DNA of 64,000 nt from Mycolicibacterium setense (GTDB lineage: Bacteria; Actinomycetota; Actinomycetes; Mycobacteriales; Mycobacteriaceae), in assembly GCF_000805385.1 (NCBI RefSeq), contig NZ_JTJW01000006.1, positions 496,001-560,000 on the forward strand, in the 5' to 3' direction. How positions within the stretch are numbered: the stretch's first letter is position 1; the number at the start of each line of letters is the position of its first letter. Shown in pieces: positions 8,949 through 18,060 of this stretch. The notes below the pieces were generated by a model. That model did no database searches. It was not told the DNA's origin and saw nothing but the letters and a program-made list of their open reading frames with translations. A program made the position numbers and the translations under genes.

Positions 8949-9826
8949 TGGCCGATCAGCAAGTACCTTTCGTGACAAACACACCGGTCGGAGAACCGAA
9001 GAAGAAGCAGTCCCGGGCCGGCCGTAACCTTCCGGCCGCCATCGCCGTCGGCGTCGTCCTCGGCGCCATGGCGATCGGCACCCTCCTGTTCGCGCCGATA
9101 TGGTGGCTGCCGTTGCTCGCGGTGGCCATCGCCATCGCCACCCACGAGGTGATCCGGCGGCTGCGCGAGCACGGTTATGCGCTGCCCACCATCCCGCTGC
9201 TGCTCGGTGGCCAGGCGATGATCTGGCTGACCTGGCCGTTCGGAGCGGTCGGGCTACTGGGCGCCTACGGCGGGACGATCGTCGTCTGCATGGTGTGGCG
9301 TCTGGTCGGCCAGGGTCTCAATCAGCAACCGGTCAATTACCTGCGCGATATCGCCGCCACAGTGCTGCTCGCCACGTGGGTGCCGATGTTCGCGGCGTTC
9401 ACCGCCCTGCTCATCTTCGCCGACCACGGCGGTGCCCGGGTTTTCACCATCATCGTGACGGTCGTCTTCGCCGACATCGGCGGTTATGTCGCGGGCGTCC
9501 TGTTCGGCAAGCATCTGCTGGCGCCGGCGATCAGCCCCAAGAAGTCCTGGGAGGGCCTCGGCGGTTCGCTGGTGTTCGGCATCGCCGCGGCCGTTCTGTC
9601 GGTCGCGTTCCTGCTGGACAAACCCGCGTGGGTGGGTGTGCCGCTCGGCCTGCTGCTGGTCATCACCGGCGTGCTCGGCGACCTCGTCGAATCGCAGATC
9701 AAGCGCGACCTCGCCATCAAGGACATGGGCACGCTGCTACCCGGTCACGGCGGGATCATGGACCGTATCGACGCCATGCTGCCGTCCGCGGTCGTCGGCT
9801 GGATCGTGCTGACGCTGCTGGCGTGA
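8948..9826 (+). CDS. cdsA: Phosphatidate cytidylyltransferase
   Basis: 292-residue integral membrane enzyme making CDP-diacylglycerol from phosphatidic acid and CTP, the precursor of PI, PG, cardiolipin and PE. About eight membrane helices after a cytoplasmic N-terminus of 30 residues (EPKKKQSRAGRN). The CTP-transferase signature KDMGTLLPGHGGIMDRID is near residues 258-275, with ISPKKSWEG before it. GTG start at 8948 overlaps the frr stop. Its last 90 bases overlap the 3' end of the convergent DMT-transporter gene. Confidence 0.95.
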   Translation: MADQQVPFVTNTPVGEPKKKQSRAGRNLPAAIAVGVVLGAMAIGTLLFAPIWWLPLLAVAIAIATHEVIRRLREHGYALPTIPLLLGGQAMIWLTWPFGAVGLLGAYGGTIVVCMVWRLVGQGLNQQPVNYLRDIAATVLLATWVPMFAAFTALLIFADHGGARVFTIIVTVVFADIGGYVAGVLFGKHLLAPAISPKKSWEGLGGSLVFGIAAAVLSVAFLLDKPAWVGVPLGLLLVITGVLGDLVESQIKRDLAIKDMGTLLPGHGGIMDRIDAMLPSAVVGWIVLTLLA

Positions 9827-10738
9827 GCCGCCTTCGCTGCGCGCCCCCGATGCGTTCAGCCAGCACGCTGCCGCGCCCAGGACCAGTCCCGCGGCGATGC
9901 CGATGTCGACGCGTTCCCCGAGCATCAGCCAGGACAGCACCCCCGCGACCGCGGGGATCACGCAGAACAGCATCGCGACCGCCGAAGCGCCGTGCAGATT
10001 GATGGCCCGCACGTACAGCGACACCCCGAGTATCGCGTTGAGCAGTACCACGCCGGTCACCGCCAGCACCGCTTTGGCGGCGTCATGCACCTCGACCGGC
10101 GTGCTGAGCGCCAGCGCCAACGCCGGCACGAGTGCGACCGTGTTCTGCACAGACGTCGAAGCCCGAAAGTCGACATCGGAGCAGAACCGTTGTTGGTAAA
10201 CGCCGCCGGCGGCCAGACCGAGCAACGCCACAAGTAGCAATCCGACCACCGGGTCGATCCCACCCGAGCTGACCAGTCGCGTCGCGCATGCCGCCAGTAC
10301 GGCGGCCACCCCGAGCGCCAAGGCGATCACACGACGTGGCGTCAACCGGTCTCGCAAGAACATCGCGGCCAGCAGCGCGGTCGCTACCGGGTTCATCGCG
10401 ATGACCACCGCGCACAGCACCGCCGGTGCCCCATGCTGAATCGCGAGGTAGAGCGCGCAGAACTGCACCGCCTGCATGAGCAGGCCCGCCACTGCGACAT
10501 GGAAAAGCTTGCGGCCGGTGGGGAAGCCGACCCGGGCCACGCCTGCCCAGGCGCCCAGGACCAGCCCCGCGAGCCCGAACCGAACAGCCAGTACCGCCAT
10601 CGGGGAGAGGGCGTGCACGGCCAGGTTCCCGATCGGATAGCCCAGGGCGTAGAAGAACGTCACGGCCGTCGCCGTGCGCGCCGGCATCGGCTGAATTGCT
10701 CCTCGCGTTTGCAGCGCAGTGGTCGCCATGATTCCCAT
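9737..10738 (-). CDS. EamA/DMT-family transporter
   Basis: Drug/metabolite-transporter permease with ten predicted membrane helices in two EamA repeats (about 100 residues each after residue 25), probably exporting an amino acid or other metabolite. About 333 residues if it starts at ATG 10738 (ATG 10729 is an alternative). The last 30 codons, read antisense to the end of cdsA, give a hydrophilic Arg/Gln/Asp-rich tail that looks like read-through after loss of an original stop. Divergent from lysR, with twin candidate LysR sites between them, so likely controlled by that regulator. Confidence 0.8.
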   Translation of the reverse strand: MGIMATTALQTRGAIQPMPARTATAVTFFYALGYPIGNLAVHALSPMAVLAVRFGLAGLVLGAWAGVARVGFPTGRKLFHVAVAGLLMQAVQFCALYLAIQHGAPAVLCAVVIAMNPVATALLAAMFLRDRLTPRRVIALALGVAAVLAACATRLVSSGGIDPVVGLLLVALLGLAAGGVYQQRFCSDVDFRASTSVQNTVALVPALALALSTPVEVHDAAKAVLAVTGVVLLNAILGVSLYVRAINLHGASAVAMLFCVIPAVAGVLSWLMLGERVDIGIAAGLVLGAAACWLNASGARSEGGSRQQRQHDPADDRGRQHGVDTVHDPAVTG

Positions 10739-10788
10739 CGTGGGTGAGCCCCGCACCGCCGGTCCAACGATTATCGGCAATCGCGATC

Positions 10789-10868
10789 GATCGTAAATGC
10801 TGATCAATCACGTGGAATAACACGGAGAATAGAGCGAACACGCTGGTTTTTGATCGTATGCACTGATC
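10789..10868. promoter_or_regulatory. Twin LysR-type binding sites
   Basis: GATCGTAAATGCTGATC (10789-10805) and GATCGTATGCACTGATC (10852-10868) share GATCGTA-N5-TGATC, differing only in the five central bases. Each is a dyad (GATC-N9-GATC). Their starts are 63 bp apart, close to six helical turns, so both face the same side of DNA. They lie between the divergent transporter and lysR, as expected for a LysR tetramer with a recognition and an activation site. Confidence 0.6.
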
Positions 10869-10884
10869 GGAGTACGTTGACCGC

Positions 10885-11736
10885 ATGGGACAGGTGCTGG
10901 ACATCGCACCGCTGCGCAGCCTGGTGGCGGTGGCGGACTGTGGCGGGTTTCACCGCGCCGCGGCGGTGTTGCACATGACGCAGTCCGCCGTCAGTCAGCA
11001 CGTGCGGCGCATCGAGGCCGTCGTCGGCGGTCCCGTCGTCGAACGGTCCGGCCGCGGTGTCGCCTTCACCGAACTGGGTCATCGCGTGCTCGGTCACGCC
11101 AGGGGGATTCTGGCCGCCCACGACGCTGCGCTGGCCGATCTCGGTGCGGCCGAGGAACAGGTTCTGCTGATCGGCGCCACCGAGCACGGTGCCGATGTCA
11201 TGTTGCCCGCTCTCACCGCGGCGCTGGGCGAGCGGTTACCCAATTGGCGTCTGCGGTTTCGTCTCGACCGCAATGTCACGCTCGCCGAGGCCATCGAACA
11301 CGGTCTGGTCGATCTCGCCGTGATGCTCGACGGCTCCGGAATGGATCCCGCTCACGCTTCTGGAACGCTTGCGCTGCAGTGGGTTTCGGGCCGCAATTTC
11401 GCAACTGCGGCGAACCAGCCGTTGCCGGTGGTGCTCTTCTCCGAACCTTGCACGCTGCGTGAACCCACATTCGCAACCCTTGACCGGTGCGGGATCGACT
11501 ACCGCATCGTCGCCGAATCCGCGAACCTGGCCGGCTTGTTCGCGGCGGTGCGCTCCGGCCTGGGCGTCGCGCTGCTGCCGATGATCGGCCGACTTCCCGA
11601 CGGGCTGTGTCTGGCCGAGGGGCTGCCCCCGGCCAGCCGCGCATCGGTGTTCGTCCGCGGTCGCGCCGGCGTGGACGCCGATGTCCTGACCACTGTCGAG
11701 CGGACAGTTCACGACGTTCTCGCCGGACAAGCCTGA
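10885..11736 (+). CDS. LysR-family transcriptional regulator
   Basis: 283-residue LysR-type regulator: N-terminal winged helix (residues 1-65; [23 protein letters not shown] is the HTH), linker helix, then a two-lobed substrate-binding domain (about 90-283) that should bind an inducer. The gene is divergent from an EamA exporter, the common arrangement in which the regulator senses the exported metabolite. Start ATG at 10885, 16 bp after the proximal twin site. Confidence 0.88.
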   Translation: MGQVLDIAPLRSLVAVADCGGFHRAAAVLHMTQSAVSQHVRRIEAVVGGPVVERSGRGVAFTELGHRVLGHARGILAAHDAALADLGAAEEQVLLIGATEHGADVMLPALTAALGERLPNWRLRFRLDRNVTLAEAIEHGLVDLAVMLDGSGMDPAHASGTLALQWVSGRNFATAANQPLPVVLFSEPCTLREPTFATLDRCGIDYRIVAESANLAGLFAAVRSGLGVALLPMIGRLPDGLCLAEGLPPASRASVFVRGRAGVDADVLTTVERTVHDVLAGQA

Positions 11737-11749
11737 TACTGGAGAGAAC

Positions 11750-12841
11750 ATGAAGCAGGAATTGGTCTTCGAAGCACCCCGACGCGGCATGCCGCCGCGG
11801 CATCTTGCCGACCTCGACGAGGACGGCCGTTCCGCGGCGGTCGCTGAGCTGGGCCTACCGAAGTTCCGGGCCAAACAGCTGGCCAACCAGTACTACGGCA
11901 GGCTCATCGCCGACCCGCAGCAGATGACCGACCTGCCCGCGGCCGTGCGCGATCAGGTGGCCGAGGCGCTGTTCCCGACACTGCTCGATCCGGTGAAGCA
12001 GATCCAGTGCGACGCGGGGGAAACTCGCAAGACGCTGTGGCGCGCGGGCGATGGCACCACGTTCGAGTCCGTCCTGATGCGTTACCCGCAGCGCAACACG
12101 GTCTGCATCTCGTCACAGGCCGGCTGTGGCATGGCGTGTCCGTTCTGCGCGACCGGGCAGGGAGGCCTGCAACGCAACCTGTCCACCGCCGAGATCCTCG
12201 AGCAGGTGCGGGCAGCCTCGTCGGCCATGCGTTCGGAACATGACGGCAGGCTGTCCAACATCGTGTTCATGGGGATGGGCGAGCCGCTGGCCAACTACAA
12301 CCGAGTGCTGGCCGCCGTGAAGCGGATCATCGCGCCACCGCCGAACGGTTTCGGGATCAGTGCGCGTTCGGTGACGGTGTCGACGGTGGGTCTGGCCCCT
12401 GCGATCCGCAAACTGGCCGACGAGCGCCTCGGTGTCACCCTGGCCGTGTCGTTGCACACTCCCGACGATGAACTGCGCGACACGCTGGTGCCGGTGAACA
12501 ACCGGTGGAGTGTCGACGAAGTGCTCGACGCCGCGCGCTACTACGCCGACGTCACGGGCCGCCGGGTGTCCATCGAATACGCGTTGATCCGCGACGTCAA
12601 CGACCAGCCTTGGCGCGCAGACCTTTTGGGCAAGAAACTGCACAGCAAGCTGGGGGCGCTGGTGCACGTGAACCTCATCCCGCTCAACCCCACGCCGGGC
12701 AGCAAGTGGGACGCCAGTCCCAAACCTGTCGAACGGGAGTTCGTTCGCCGGGTTCAGGCCAAAGGCGTGTCATGCACGGTTCGCGATACCCGGGGGCGTG
12801 AAATCGCCGCAGCCTGTGGTCAGTTGGCCGCCGAGGGCTGA
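11750..12841 (+). CDS. rlmN: Dual-specificity 23S rRNA/tRNA adenine-C2 methyltransferase
   Basis: 363-residue radical SAM enzyme methylating C2 of A2503 in 23S rRNA (and A37 in some tRNAs). The cluster-binding motif CGMACPFC has its cysteines at 126, 130 and 133; the C-terminal catalytic cysteine is in SCTVRDTRG near residue 342, and the GMGEPLANY motif binds SAM. ATG with GGAGAG in front, 13 bp after lysR. Rv2880c equivalent; it marks the left border of the accessory region. Confidence 0.95.
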   Translation: MKQELVFEAPRRGMPPRHLADLDEDGRSAAVAELGLPKFRAKQLANQYYGRLIADPQQMTDLPAAVRDQVAEALFPTLLDPVKQIQCDAGETRKTLWRAGDGTTFESVLMRYPQRNTVCISSQAGCGMACPFCATGQGGLQRNLSTAEILEQVRAASSAMRSEHDGRLSNIVFMGMGEPLANYNRVLAAVKRIIAPPPNGFGISARSVTVSTVGLAPAIRKLADERLGVTLAVSLHTPDDELRDTLVPVNNRWSVDEVLDAARYYADVTGRRVSIEYALIRDVNDQPWRADLLGKKLHSKLGALVHVNLIPLNPTPGSKWDASPKPVEREFVRRVQAKGVSCTVRDTRGREIAAACGQLAAEG

Positions 12842-12929
12842 GCCGTCACTGCTCTGACTCTGCGCGTACGGCGCTGTGTACTCGTGTTTTATCGCCAAGG
12901 ATGCAGAATCAACGGGGCTGACGGAGCAG

Positions 12930-13337
12930 TCACTTCGTCGGCGGGTTGGCGAACCAGAGGTTCTCCTCACGCAGGCCGCGACTGCGCCAGCCGTCGGGTG
13001 TGCGAACCAGTTCGTGGTGGTAATACCCGCCGCACGCGCTGGTCTCTGTCATGCCCGGCAACTGCATGGGGTTGTAGAACATCGCGCGCACGGTCGCGTT
13101 GTCGCCGTCGTTCTCGAGGATCTCGACGTTGGTGATGTAGTGCATGCTCCACGGGATCACGCCGAAGTTGGCGGCGAACCAGTCGACGACGTCATCACGT
13201 GTCCCCACGATGGCGCCCGCCGACGAGTAGTCGATCTGGGCGTCCTCGGTGAACACCGACCGGTACAGCTCCCAGTCCTTGGTGTCGACTGCCCGGGCGT
13301 ACCGGTACAGCAAGGCCTGGATCAGCAATTCGTCCAT
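12930..13337 (-). CDS. NTF2/SnoaL-like protein
   Basis: 135-residue alpha+beta-barrel protein of the SnoaL/scytalone-dehydratase-like group, typified by LLIQALLYRYARAVDTKDWELYRSVFTEDAQIDYS and the closing strand RSRGLREENLWF. Such proteins act as small dehydratases, isomerases or hydrolases in secondary-metabolite and aromatic or terpenoid pathways. ATG at 13337 fits GGGAAGG six bases upstream; ATG at 13343 sits directly on that site. It follows the aldehyde dehydrogenase gene, separated by a 46-bp hairpin, so its expression is probably lower than or different from the dehydrogenase. Confidence 0.8.
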   Translation of the reverse strand: MDELLIQALLYRYARAVDTKDWELYRSVFTEDAQIDYSSAGAIVGTRDDVVDWFAANFGVIPWSMHYITNVEILENDGDNATVRAMFYNPMQLPGMTETSACGGYYHHELVRTPDGWRSRGLREENLWFANPPTK

Positions 13338-13354
13338 GGTCATCCTTCCCGAGC

Positions 13355-13400
13355 GTGCACACAGATCGCGTTCCGAGGCCAGATCGCGATCTGTGTGCAC
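13355..13400. terminator. 16-bp perfect inverted repeat (hairpin)
   Basis: Arms GTGCACACAGATCGCG (13355-13370) and CGCGATCTGTGTGCAC (13385-13400) match perfectly around a 14-nt loop. It lies 11 bp beyond the stop of the aldehyde dehydrogenase and 17 bp before the next start on the same strand. No U-run follows. It can act as a partial terminator or a processing/stability hairpin inside this operon. Confidence 0.6.
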
Positions 13401-13411
13401 CGTCGGCGTAG

Positions 13412-14896
13412 TTACTCGGGCATGCCGATGGTCTTGGACTCGAAGTACTCCTTGAAACCTTCCTCGCCGTTACGCCGGCCCAGGCCGCTCTGCTTGGAAC
13501 CGCCGAACGGGCTGTTGATGCCGAAGTGGCTGCGGCTGTTGATCGTGACGTTGCCGGTCCGGATGCGCCGCGCGATCGCGAATGCGCGGTCCACGTCGCC
13601 GGACGAAACCTCCCCGGACAAGCCATAAATGGAGTTGTTGGCGATGGCGACGGCCTCGTCGTCGGAGTCGTATGGGGTGACGGTCAGCACCGGGCCGAAG
13701 ATCTCCTCCTGGGCGACCTGTGAGTCGGGGTCGACGTCGGCGAGCAGGGTGGGCTGGGTGTAGTAGCCCGTGGGCAGGTTCTCCGGAACGCCGCCACCGG
13801 TGACCAGCCGTGCACCCGAATCGATTCCGGACTTGATCAGGCCGAGCACCTTCTCGCGCTGGGTCTGGCTGATCTGTGGACCCTGCATGATGCCCGGGGT
13901 CCACGGGTCGCCGACCGGAAAGTTCTCCATCGCGCCCTTGAGCAACTCGACGCCCTCGTCGTAGCGGCTGCGGGGGAGCAGTATCCGGCTGGGCAGGATG
14001 CAGGACTGTCCGCTCATGACGCAGGCCATCATCGCCGCGATCGGCAACGCCGAGTTGAAGTCGGCGTCGTCGAGCACGATGTGGGCGGACTTGCCGCCCA
14101 GCTCGAGCATGGTCTTTTTGACCGTGGAAGCGCCGGCGGCCAGGATGGCGCGCCCGGTCGCGGTCGATCCGGTGAAGGTGATCATGTCGACCCGGGGGTC
14201 GGCGGACAGTGCGGCGCCGACCTCGTTGGCATTCGAGACGACGACGTTGAACACGCCGGCCGGGATGTCGGTGTGCTCGGCGACGATGCGGCCCAACTCG
14301 GTCCCCGACCACGGGGTCAGCTGGGCCGGCTTGAGCACCACGGTGTTGCCCGCCATCAGTGCCGGAACCGTCTCGGCGATGTTGAGGTAGAACGGCACGT
14401 TCCACGGGGTGATCGCCCCGACCACGCCCACGGGTTCGTAGGCGATCTTGCGCCGCGCCGGCCCCAGCTGGGTTTGGTGCACCCCGTTGTCGACGACGTA
14501 ATCGAAATTCTTGCCGTGCTCTGCCCAGTGCTTGACCTCGCCGATCGGGTCCTCGATCTGCGAGCCGGTGACGGTGATCGGACAGCCGACCTCGGTGATC
14601 AGTACCCGCCGCAGCCGCTCCTTCTCGGCCTCCAGCGCATCGTGCAGCTGCATCAGGCAGTGGTACCGGAACTCGACGTCGCGGCTCCAGTCGGTTTCGT
14701 CGAAGGCACGCCGGGCGGCGCCCACCGCACGTTCGACGTCGGCCACCGTGCCATCGGTCGCCTGGCCGGCCACCTGCTCACTGGCGGGATGGATCACGTC
14801 GAATTTCGCACCGCTGCCGGTGTATTGGAGCTCGCCGTCGATGAGCATCCGCTCGTCGCCGGCCAGCACGCCGGTGTCGCTCTGCACCTGAGTCAT
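13412..14896 (-). CDS. NAD(P)-dependent aldehyde dehydrogenase
   Basis: 494-residue ALDH-superfamily enzyme oxidising an aldehyde to an acid. Motifs: ITPWNVPFYLNIAETVPAL with the oxyanion Asn, FTGSTATGRAI cofactor loop, LELGGKSAHIVLDDAD with the general-base Glu, and the nucleophile Cys in the GQSCILPSRILL stretch; EEIFGPVLTV follows. Start ATG 14896, with the TetR-type operator ending only 9 bp upstream, so repressor binding would block transcription initiation. Probably the acid-forming step of the pathway encoded in this region. Confidence 0.92.
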   Translation of the reverse strand: MTQVQSDTGVLAGDERMLIDGELQYTGSGAKFDVIHPASEQVAGQATDGTVADVERAVGAARRAFDETDWSRDVEFRYHCLMQLHDALEAEKERLRRVLITEVGCPITVTGSQIEDPIGEVKHWAEHGKNFDYVVDNGVHQTQLGPARRKIAYEPVGVVGAITPWNVPFYLNIAETVPALMAGNTVVLKPAQLTPWSGTELGRIVAEHTDIPAGVFNVVVSNANEVGAALSADPRVDMITFTGSTATGRAILAAGASTVKKTMLELGGKSAHIVLDDADFNSALPIAAMMACVMSGQSCILPSRILLPRSRYDEGVELLKGAMENFPVGDPWTPGIMQGPQISQTQREKVLGLIKSGIDSGARLVTGGGVPENLPTGYYTQPTLLADVDPDSQVAQEEIFGPVLTVTPYDSDDEAVAIANNSIYGLSGEVSSGDVDRAFAIARRIRTGNVTINSRSHFGINSPFGGSKQSGLGRRNGEEGFKEYFESKTIGMPE

Positions 14897-14904
14897 ACCG
14901 ACAG

Positions 14905-14931
14905 CTTTACAAAATTTGCGTGTCGTGTCAC
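14905..14931. promoter_or_regulatory. TetR-type operator, site 1
   Basis: CTTTACA at 14905-14911, 14 bp spacer, TGTCAC at 14926-14931. Read toward the aldehyde dehydrogenase gene it is GTGACA-N14-TGTAAAG. Same arms and spacing as four other sites in this window. Confidence 0.75.
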
Positions 14932-15074
14932 CCCTTTGGGGAAACGATTGACCGATCGGCAAGTCTCTGCGATCGTAGAGTGTCACGAAAGGGTGGCGGT
15001 GGACATTCGAGAGTCATGCCAGTGTGGCGGAGCGGAGGTGCCCAGGGCTCCCCGAGGTCAAGTGCGGGAGCAGA

Positions 15075-15650
15075 TCAGTTTGCGTCGGTCTGCTTGATGC
15101 CGACGGCGTGACGCAACTGCGCGAGGAACTGATCGCCGTCGTCGCTGCGCACGATGTAATGCGAGATCGCGACCCGGATCGCGGTGGCAGCCTTGACCGG
15201 GGCGTTGGCGCCCGACAGGAGTTTGAGCAGCCGAGCGCGCATCAGCGGTATCACGTTGGCCAGCTGGGCGATCACGACTTCGGGTTCGATGTCGACCAGC
15301 CGGACACCGGAATACGACTGCTGGTATCGCACGATGAAACGCAGTGCGGCGTCGAGCTTCTCGGTGCCCCGGAGGCCGACGGTGGCGCGGCTCATGCCAT
15401 GGTCGAACATCTCGCGCTCATAGGTGCCGAAGGCGTCGAGAAGTTCCTGTTTGTCGGCGAACCAGCGGTACAGCGTGGGCCGGGAGACACCGGCCTGCAG
15501 TGCCACCTCGGAAAGGCTCAATTTGGTCTGGCCGCTACGGGCCAGCACCTCGGCCGTCGCGACCAATATCCGGTGTCGCGTCGAGGTGTCTTCGACTGAT
15601 GCGTCCCGCTGTGCGGGTACAGGTTCATTCACGTCCTGGCCTTGGTTCAT
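15075..15650 (-). CDS. TetR-family regulator (paralogue 1)
   Basis: 191-residue TetR repressor. The HTH, about residues 40-70, reads LSLSEVALQAGVSRPTLYRW, and is almost identical to that of the second TetR in this region (20291-20827), including the flanking KQELLDAF. The ligand-binding half shares LVDIEPE and a C-terminal FLAQLRHAVG. It lies 26 bp behind the APH-like kinase gene, hence under the operator at 16823-16850. I infer that it binds the common operator of this region. Confidence 0.88.
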   Translation of the reverse strand: MNQGQDVNEPVPAQRDASVEDTSTRHRILVATAEVLARSGQTKLSLSEVALQAGVSRPTLYRWFADKQELLDAFGTYEREMFDHGMSRATVGLRGTEKLDAALRFIVRYQQSYSGVRLVDIEPEVVIAQLANVIPLMRARLLKLLSGANAPVKAATAIRVAISHYIVRSDDGDQFLAQLRHAVGIKQTDAN

Positions 15651-15675
15651 GGTGGTTCACCAAATGGTAGGACCA

Positions 15676-16815
15676 TCAGAGCAACTTCTTGAGTATTGCC
15701 ACAGTCTCCAGGTCGGCCAAAGCAGCTACGCCCCGCCGCGCGCCTTCCAATGCGATGCCTTCGTCCTGCATACCGCCGAGTCCGGCGGTGATGACCGGTG
15801 CGGCGTACGCGTAGATCGCCCCTAGTCGGTATCGCTCCCACAAGTCGTCACGATCGAGCGCCGGACCACCGGCCGCGGCCAGCGCGCGGCGGTATTCGTC
15901 GAGCAGGTCACGTTCGGCGGCCTGCCGATCCGGCGTGGTCATGCAGGTGGCGAGCGTATACGCCAGCTCGCGGCCGGGATGGCCGCGGCGTACGGCCTGC
16001 CAGTCGAGCAGGCCCGCCTCGCCGTTGCGGAAGAACAAATTGCCCGGATGCGCGTCGCCGTGCATCACCGTGTGCGGCGGACGGTCGAGGAGTTGGGCCG
16101 CCGCCCGATAGTTCTCGTCGATGAACCGGCCGTCGGCCACGGGGATGTCGGTGGTCTCGGCCAGCCGTTTGGTCGCCAGCTTGAGCAGGGAGCCGGTCAT
16201 CAGCGAGGTGTGATCACCCGATGCCGAGTACAGCCATCCGAGCGGTCCGCTGCCGGGGCGCGCCGGCAGCCGATTCCAGAACGCCGCATGCACCCGGGCC
16301 AGTAGCTCGACGGTCTGTGCCGCACGGTCCTTGTCCAGGGGGTGCAGGGTATCGAGGAACTCACAGGGGCTCGACCCCAGGTCCTCCAACACCACGACGT
16401 ACCGGCCGGTGAGGCCGTCGAAGGCCGCGCCGTAGGCACGCGGAACCCCGGGCAGCCCACCGGCCAGTTGTTGATAGAAACGCACCTCGGTGTGCCCCAG
16501 CCGGCCCAGCTCGCCCATCATGCGGGTGGCCGCGGTTTCGGCCGGCATCTTCACGAACACCGATTCGGGCACCCCGGCACCCGTCAGCGCCAGCCGGGCG
16601 CGCGACGACGTACCCGCATCGCCGCCGATGACCGACACCGATTCGACCTTGCTCCCGGTCAGTTCCGACAGGTACGCCGCATCGAGGTCTGCGATGCGGC
16701 GGGGCAGTGCCCGCATGCGCCCGATGACCGCGTCGGTTGCGATACGTTGCACGCCGTGGCCGATGTGTGCGGCCAGGCCCGCGACAGGGACGAGGCGGCG
16801 GGCCGGTGTGAGCAT
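15676..16815 (-). CDS. APH/choline-kinase-like phosphotransferase
   Basis: 379-residue kinase-fold protein. Brenner-type catalytic loop VMHGDAHPGNLFF (about residues 262-274) and metal-binding LLDWQ follow a VVVLEDLG hinge. The closest relatives are aminoglycoside-phosphotransferase-like proteins found beside acyl-CoA dehydrogenases or steroid-pathway genes (including ecdysteroid-kinase-like enzymes); it may phosphorylate a hydroxylated hydrophobic substrate. First gene of an operon with TetR paralogue 1; divergent from the CoA transferase, sharing the operator at 16823-16850 that begins 8 bp from its ATG. Confidence 0.8.
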   Translation of the reverse strand: MLTPARRLVPVAGLAAHIGHGVQRIATDAVIGRMRALPRRIADLDAAYLSELTGSKVESVSVIGGDAGTSSRARLALTGAGVPESVFVKMPAETAATRMMGELGRLGHTEVRFYQQLAGGLPGVPRAYGAAFDGLTGRYVVVLEDLGSSPCEFLDTLHPLDKDRAAQTVELLARVHAAFWNRLPARPGSGPLGWLYSASGDHTSLMTGSLLKLATKRLAETTDIPVADGRFIDENYRAAAQLLDRPPHTVMHGDAHPGNLFFRNGEAGLLDWQAVRRGHPGRELAYTLATCMTTPDRQAAERDLLDEYRRALAAAGGPALDRDDLWERYRLGAIYAYAAPVITAGLGGMQDEGIALEGARRGVAALADLETVAILKKLL

Positions 16816-16822
16816 TCGTCAA

Positions 16823-16850
16823 GTTTACAAATGTGCGACAGATTGTAAAG
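16823..16850. promoter_or_regulatory. TetR-type operator, site 2 (near-perfect palindrome)
   Basis: GTTTACA at 16823-16829, 14 bp spacer, TGTAAAG at 16844-16850: 6 of 7 bases in each arm are symmetric. It is the most symmetric of the five sites and shows that the motif is a dyad operator rather than a promoter pair. It controls the divergent kinase-TetR and CoA-transferase genes. Confidence 0.8.
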
Positions 16851-16872
16851 CGCTTTCGGAAAGGGAAATGCG

Positions 16873-18060
16873 ATGGCGGGTCCGTTGGAGGGGTTTCGGG
16901 TCATCGAGTTGGGTGTCTGGGTGGCCGCGCCGGCCGCCGGAGCGATCCTGGCCGACTGGGGTGCCGACGTCGTCAAGATCGAGCCGCCGTCGGGCGACCC
17001 GGCGCGAACGTTCGGGCGGATGCTCGGCCTGGATCCGGACCTGGGTGTGGCGGCCAACCCGCCCTTCGAGATGGACAACCGGTCCAAACGCAGCATCGTG
17101 CTCGACCTGGGGACCGCTGATGGACTCGGTATCGCAAGCGAATTACTTTCCAGCGCAGATGTTTTCCTGACAAACGTGCGCCCTGCCGCGTTGCGGCGGC
17201 TGCAACTCGACTTCGACACCGTCGCGGCACGCAACCCGCGTCTGGTGTACGGACTTCTCACCGGATACGGACTGACCGGACCAGAGGCCGACCGGGCGGC
17301 CTATGACGTCGCCGCCTTCTGGGCTCGCGCGGGCTTGGCCGATCTGCTGACCCGCCCCGGAGACACCCCACCCTTCCAGCGCGGCGGTATGGGGGACCAC
17401 TCCGCGGGAATGACGCTGGCCGCCGCCGTGTGCGCTGCGCTGCTGGCCAGAAACCGCACGGGCACAGGACAATTGGTCAGCACCTCACTGTACCGCCAGG
17501 GTGCCTACACCGTCAGCTTCGACCTCAACACGCTGCTGATGAGCGGTCAGCAGATCGCGATCGGACAGCGCGAGGCGATGGCCAACCCCTGTATGAACAA
17601 CTACACCGCAGGCGACGGGAAACGGTTCTGGATCGTCGGACTGCAAACGGACCGGCACTGGCCCGCACTGTGTCGGGTGGTGGCTCGCGAAGAGTGGTTG
17701 ACCGATGAACGTTTTGCCACTGCGCGGGACCGATACGTCAACGCGCGCACGTTGATCAGTGAGCTGGACGCCATCTTCGCCGGCCGGCCCATGGAGCACT
17801 GGGCCGGATTGTTCGACGAGGAACCCGACTTCTTCTGGTCACCGATCAACAGCCTCGACGACGTCATCGCCGACGAACAGTTCCATGCCGCAGGAGGCAT
17901 CGTCGAAGTCCCCGACGGGGTTTCGACAGTGCCGATGGTTGCCAGCCCGGCCGACTTCTCGAACACCCCATGGCAACCGCGCACGGTCGCCCCTGCGCTC
18001 GGGGCGCACACCGACGAAATTCTTGCCGAGCTACGGGCGGTCAGGCTCGCTGAGCGTTGA
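16873..18060 (+). CDS. CaiB/BaiF (class III) CoA transferase
   Basis: 395-residue family III CoA transferase/racemase, moving CoA between acyl groups or racemising 2-methylacyl-CoA. Typical blocks: FRVIELGVWVAAPAAG at the start, DVVKIEPPSGDPAR, KRSIVLDL, and YDVAAFWARAG whose Asp (about residue 142) is the expected catalytic carboxylate; RNRTGTGQLVSTSLY follows. Start ATG 16873 with AAAGGGAAA. It could activate the acid made by the aldehyde dehydrogenase. The last 20 bp overlap the convergent GH3 gene. Confidence 0.9.
   Translation: MAGPLEGFRVIELGVWVAAPAAGAILADWGADVVKIEPPSGDPARTFGRMLGLDPDLGVAANPPFEMDNRSKRSIVLDLGTADGLGIASELLSSADVFLTNVRPAALRRLQLDFDTVAARNPRLVYGLLTGYGLTGPEADRAAYDVAAFWARAGLADLLTRPGDTPPFQRGGMGDHSAGMTLAAAVCAALLARNRTGTGQLVSTSLYRQGAYTVSFDLNTLLMSGQQIAIGQREAMANPCMNNYTAGDGKRFWIVGLQTDRHWPALCRVVAREEWLTDERFATARDRYVNARTLISELDAIFAGRPMEHWAGLFDEEPDFFWSPINSLDDVIADEQFHAAGGIVEVPDGVSTVPMVASPADFSNTPWQPRTVAPALGAHTDEILAELRAVRLAER

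Noticed and set aside
13355..13400. Insertion-sequence terminal inverted repeat
   Set aside because: The arms are only 14 bp apart, with no transposase and no target duplication; a hairpin is the simpler reading.
14905..14931. Reading GTGACA-N14-TGTAAAG as -35/-10 promoter elements
   Set aside because: The 14-bp spacing is too short for sigma-A promoters, the -10 is a poor match, and the copy at 16823 is a near-perfect palindrome serving two directions, so an operator is the better explanation.
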